This document shows, piece by piece, positions 63,159 to 64,000 of a stretch of 64,000 nt of DNA (positions are counted from its first letter, which is position 1; each line of letters begins with the position of its first letter). A program made the position numbers and the translations under genes. Source of the DNA: Corythucha ciliata (taxonomy: Eukaryota > Arthropoda > Insecta > Hemiptera > Tingidae); NCBI GenBank assembly GCA_038030265.1, contig CM075939.1, positions 33,771,253-33,835,252 on the forward strand. Reading direction: 5' to 3'. The notes beneath the pieces are model-generated. The model was given only the letters and a program-made list of their open reading frames with translations. It ran no database searches and had not been told where the DNA came from.

Positions 63159-63282
63159 AGAGATGAGACATCCACGCTACACCAGTCTACTTGTAAGAAC
63201 CACCTACCCATTTATCTATCTCCTATACCCCCCTGTCCTTCCAATCCCGTTCCTACAAGTGTACACGATATGGAAAAAAAAG

Positions 63283-63288
63283 AATAAA
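63283..63288 (+). terminator. PP2A polyadenylation signal AATAAA (proximal)
   Basis: 125 bp after the stop codon. A second AATAAA at 63379-63384 suggests an alternative site. Confidence 0.5.
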
Positions 63289-63384
63289 TATAAATATGTA
63301 AGCAAGCAAAACAAGTTGTTCTAATTAATAATAATGATAATAATGAAAAAGTTAGTATTGTAAGCTTAATCCTGTTTTAATAAA

Positions 63385-64000
63385 AAACATTGAGTCTAAC
63401 CTTTTCAGGTTTTTTATTGTGTAATGGAAGCAATTGTACTGTTATTAAATCCATCAGTTGAACATTTTCTTATGGGAGGGGGGGTCGTTAAGTATTTAAA
63501 TTCTTTCTATTCGCTTTTTTCCTATCGCCCAGTCGAATTTCGTCGTTATTTTTAACCCTTCAGTACACAATTTTCATTTTAGTTGTCTTTGAAAAGTTTA
63601 CAGCGGAGTTTGTCTGTATGGGCCATGAACTTGCGGGGTTCAGTCAGAAGCCACCGCTGGAGATACAAGCCCGGCTCTCATTTTATGGAAAATAAAATGA
63701 TAGACCTCCAATTTTCCTTGATTCTTGTCTGTTGTAATCAGCCGAAATTAGACCGACTTCACAGAATAATAATGTATAGATTGTAAAACTGCGTTTTTGG
63801 TAAATGACCGCTCTGGGAGCATCTTTTTTTTATATAAAAATTTGTTTTCGGTTTAATTTTAATACGATTAAATATTTATGCCCTATTTTTATTTCAAGAA
63901 GGTCGTCCTACTTGCTTGGTGTCTCGACTCAAAAACTAAAAAGATAAAGTGAGCTTTAAAAAAACAAATAGTGCGGAAATCTTTGAGATTTGTGAAGTTC
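63385..64000. other. PP2A 3' flank
   Basis: AT-rich, with a further AATAAA near 63690. No gene recognised. Confidence 0.4.

Overview
This is a eukaryotic window, most likely from an arthropod and probably an insect. Five housekeeping genes with canonical GT-AG introns can be read through exon by exon, each giving a full family-length or near-full protein. They sit in AT-rich DNA packed with short inverted-repeat transposons. The dense MITEs and long introns recall hemipteran genomes, but nothing here fixes the species. No virus, CRISPR array, bacterial operon or intact transposase gene was recognised.

Layout. 1-9519 (minus): PRPF18, a second-step splicing factor; its 3' end runs off the window and an 8.2-kb intron is full of nested transposons. 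9520-13544: an intergenic region that looks like a ~390-bp head-to-head promoter split by a 3.6-kb Mutator-like element with a 9-bp target duplication. 13545-15159 (plus): PDIA6, an ER disulfide isomerase with a canonical ER-stress element upstream. 15160-21887: convergent intergenic DNA with repeats. 21888-33810 (minus): an SLC25A16-type mitochondrial carrier whose first coding exon lies 10 kb from the second. 34577-45468 (minus): RACK1, with three box C/D snoRNA candidates in its introns. 45469-46355: an apparent bidirectional promoter. 46356-63158 (plus): the PP2A catalytic subunit, whose two large introns each carry a copy of the same long fold-back element.

Function. The genes are unrelated housekeeping genes (splicing, ER folding, mitochondrial transport, ribosome scaffold, phosphatase) arranged as two divergent pairs. 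The noteworthy biology is non-coding: the snoRNA set in RACK1, the promoter split by a transposon, the long transcribed palindromes, and a transposon community whose insertion order can be read from nested and paralogous empty sites. Target duplications are TTA for one group (PIF/Harbinger-like) and TA for another.

All splice sites, boxes and repeats were read by eye; family assignments rest on remembered family sequences, not on searches.
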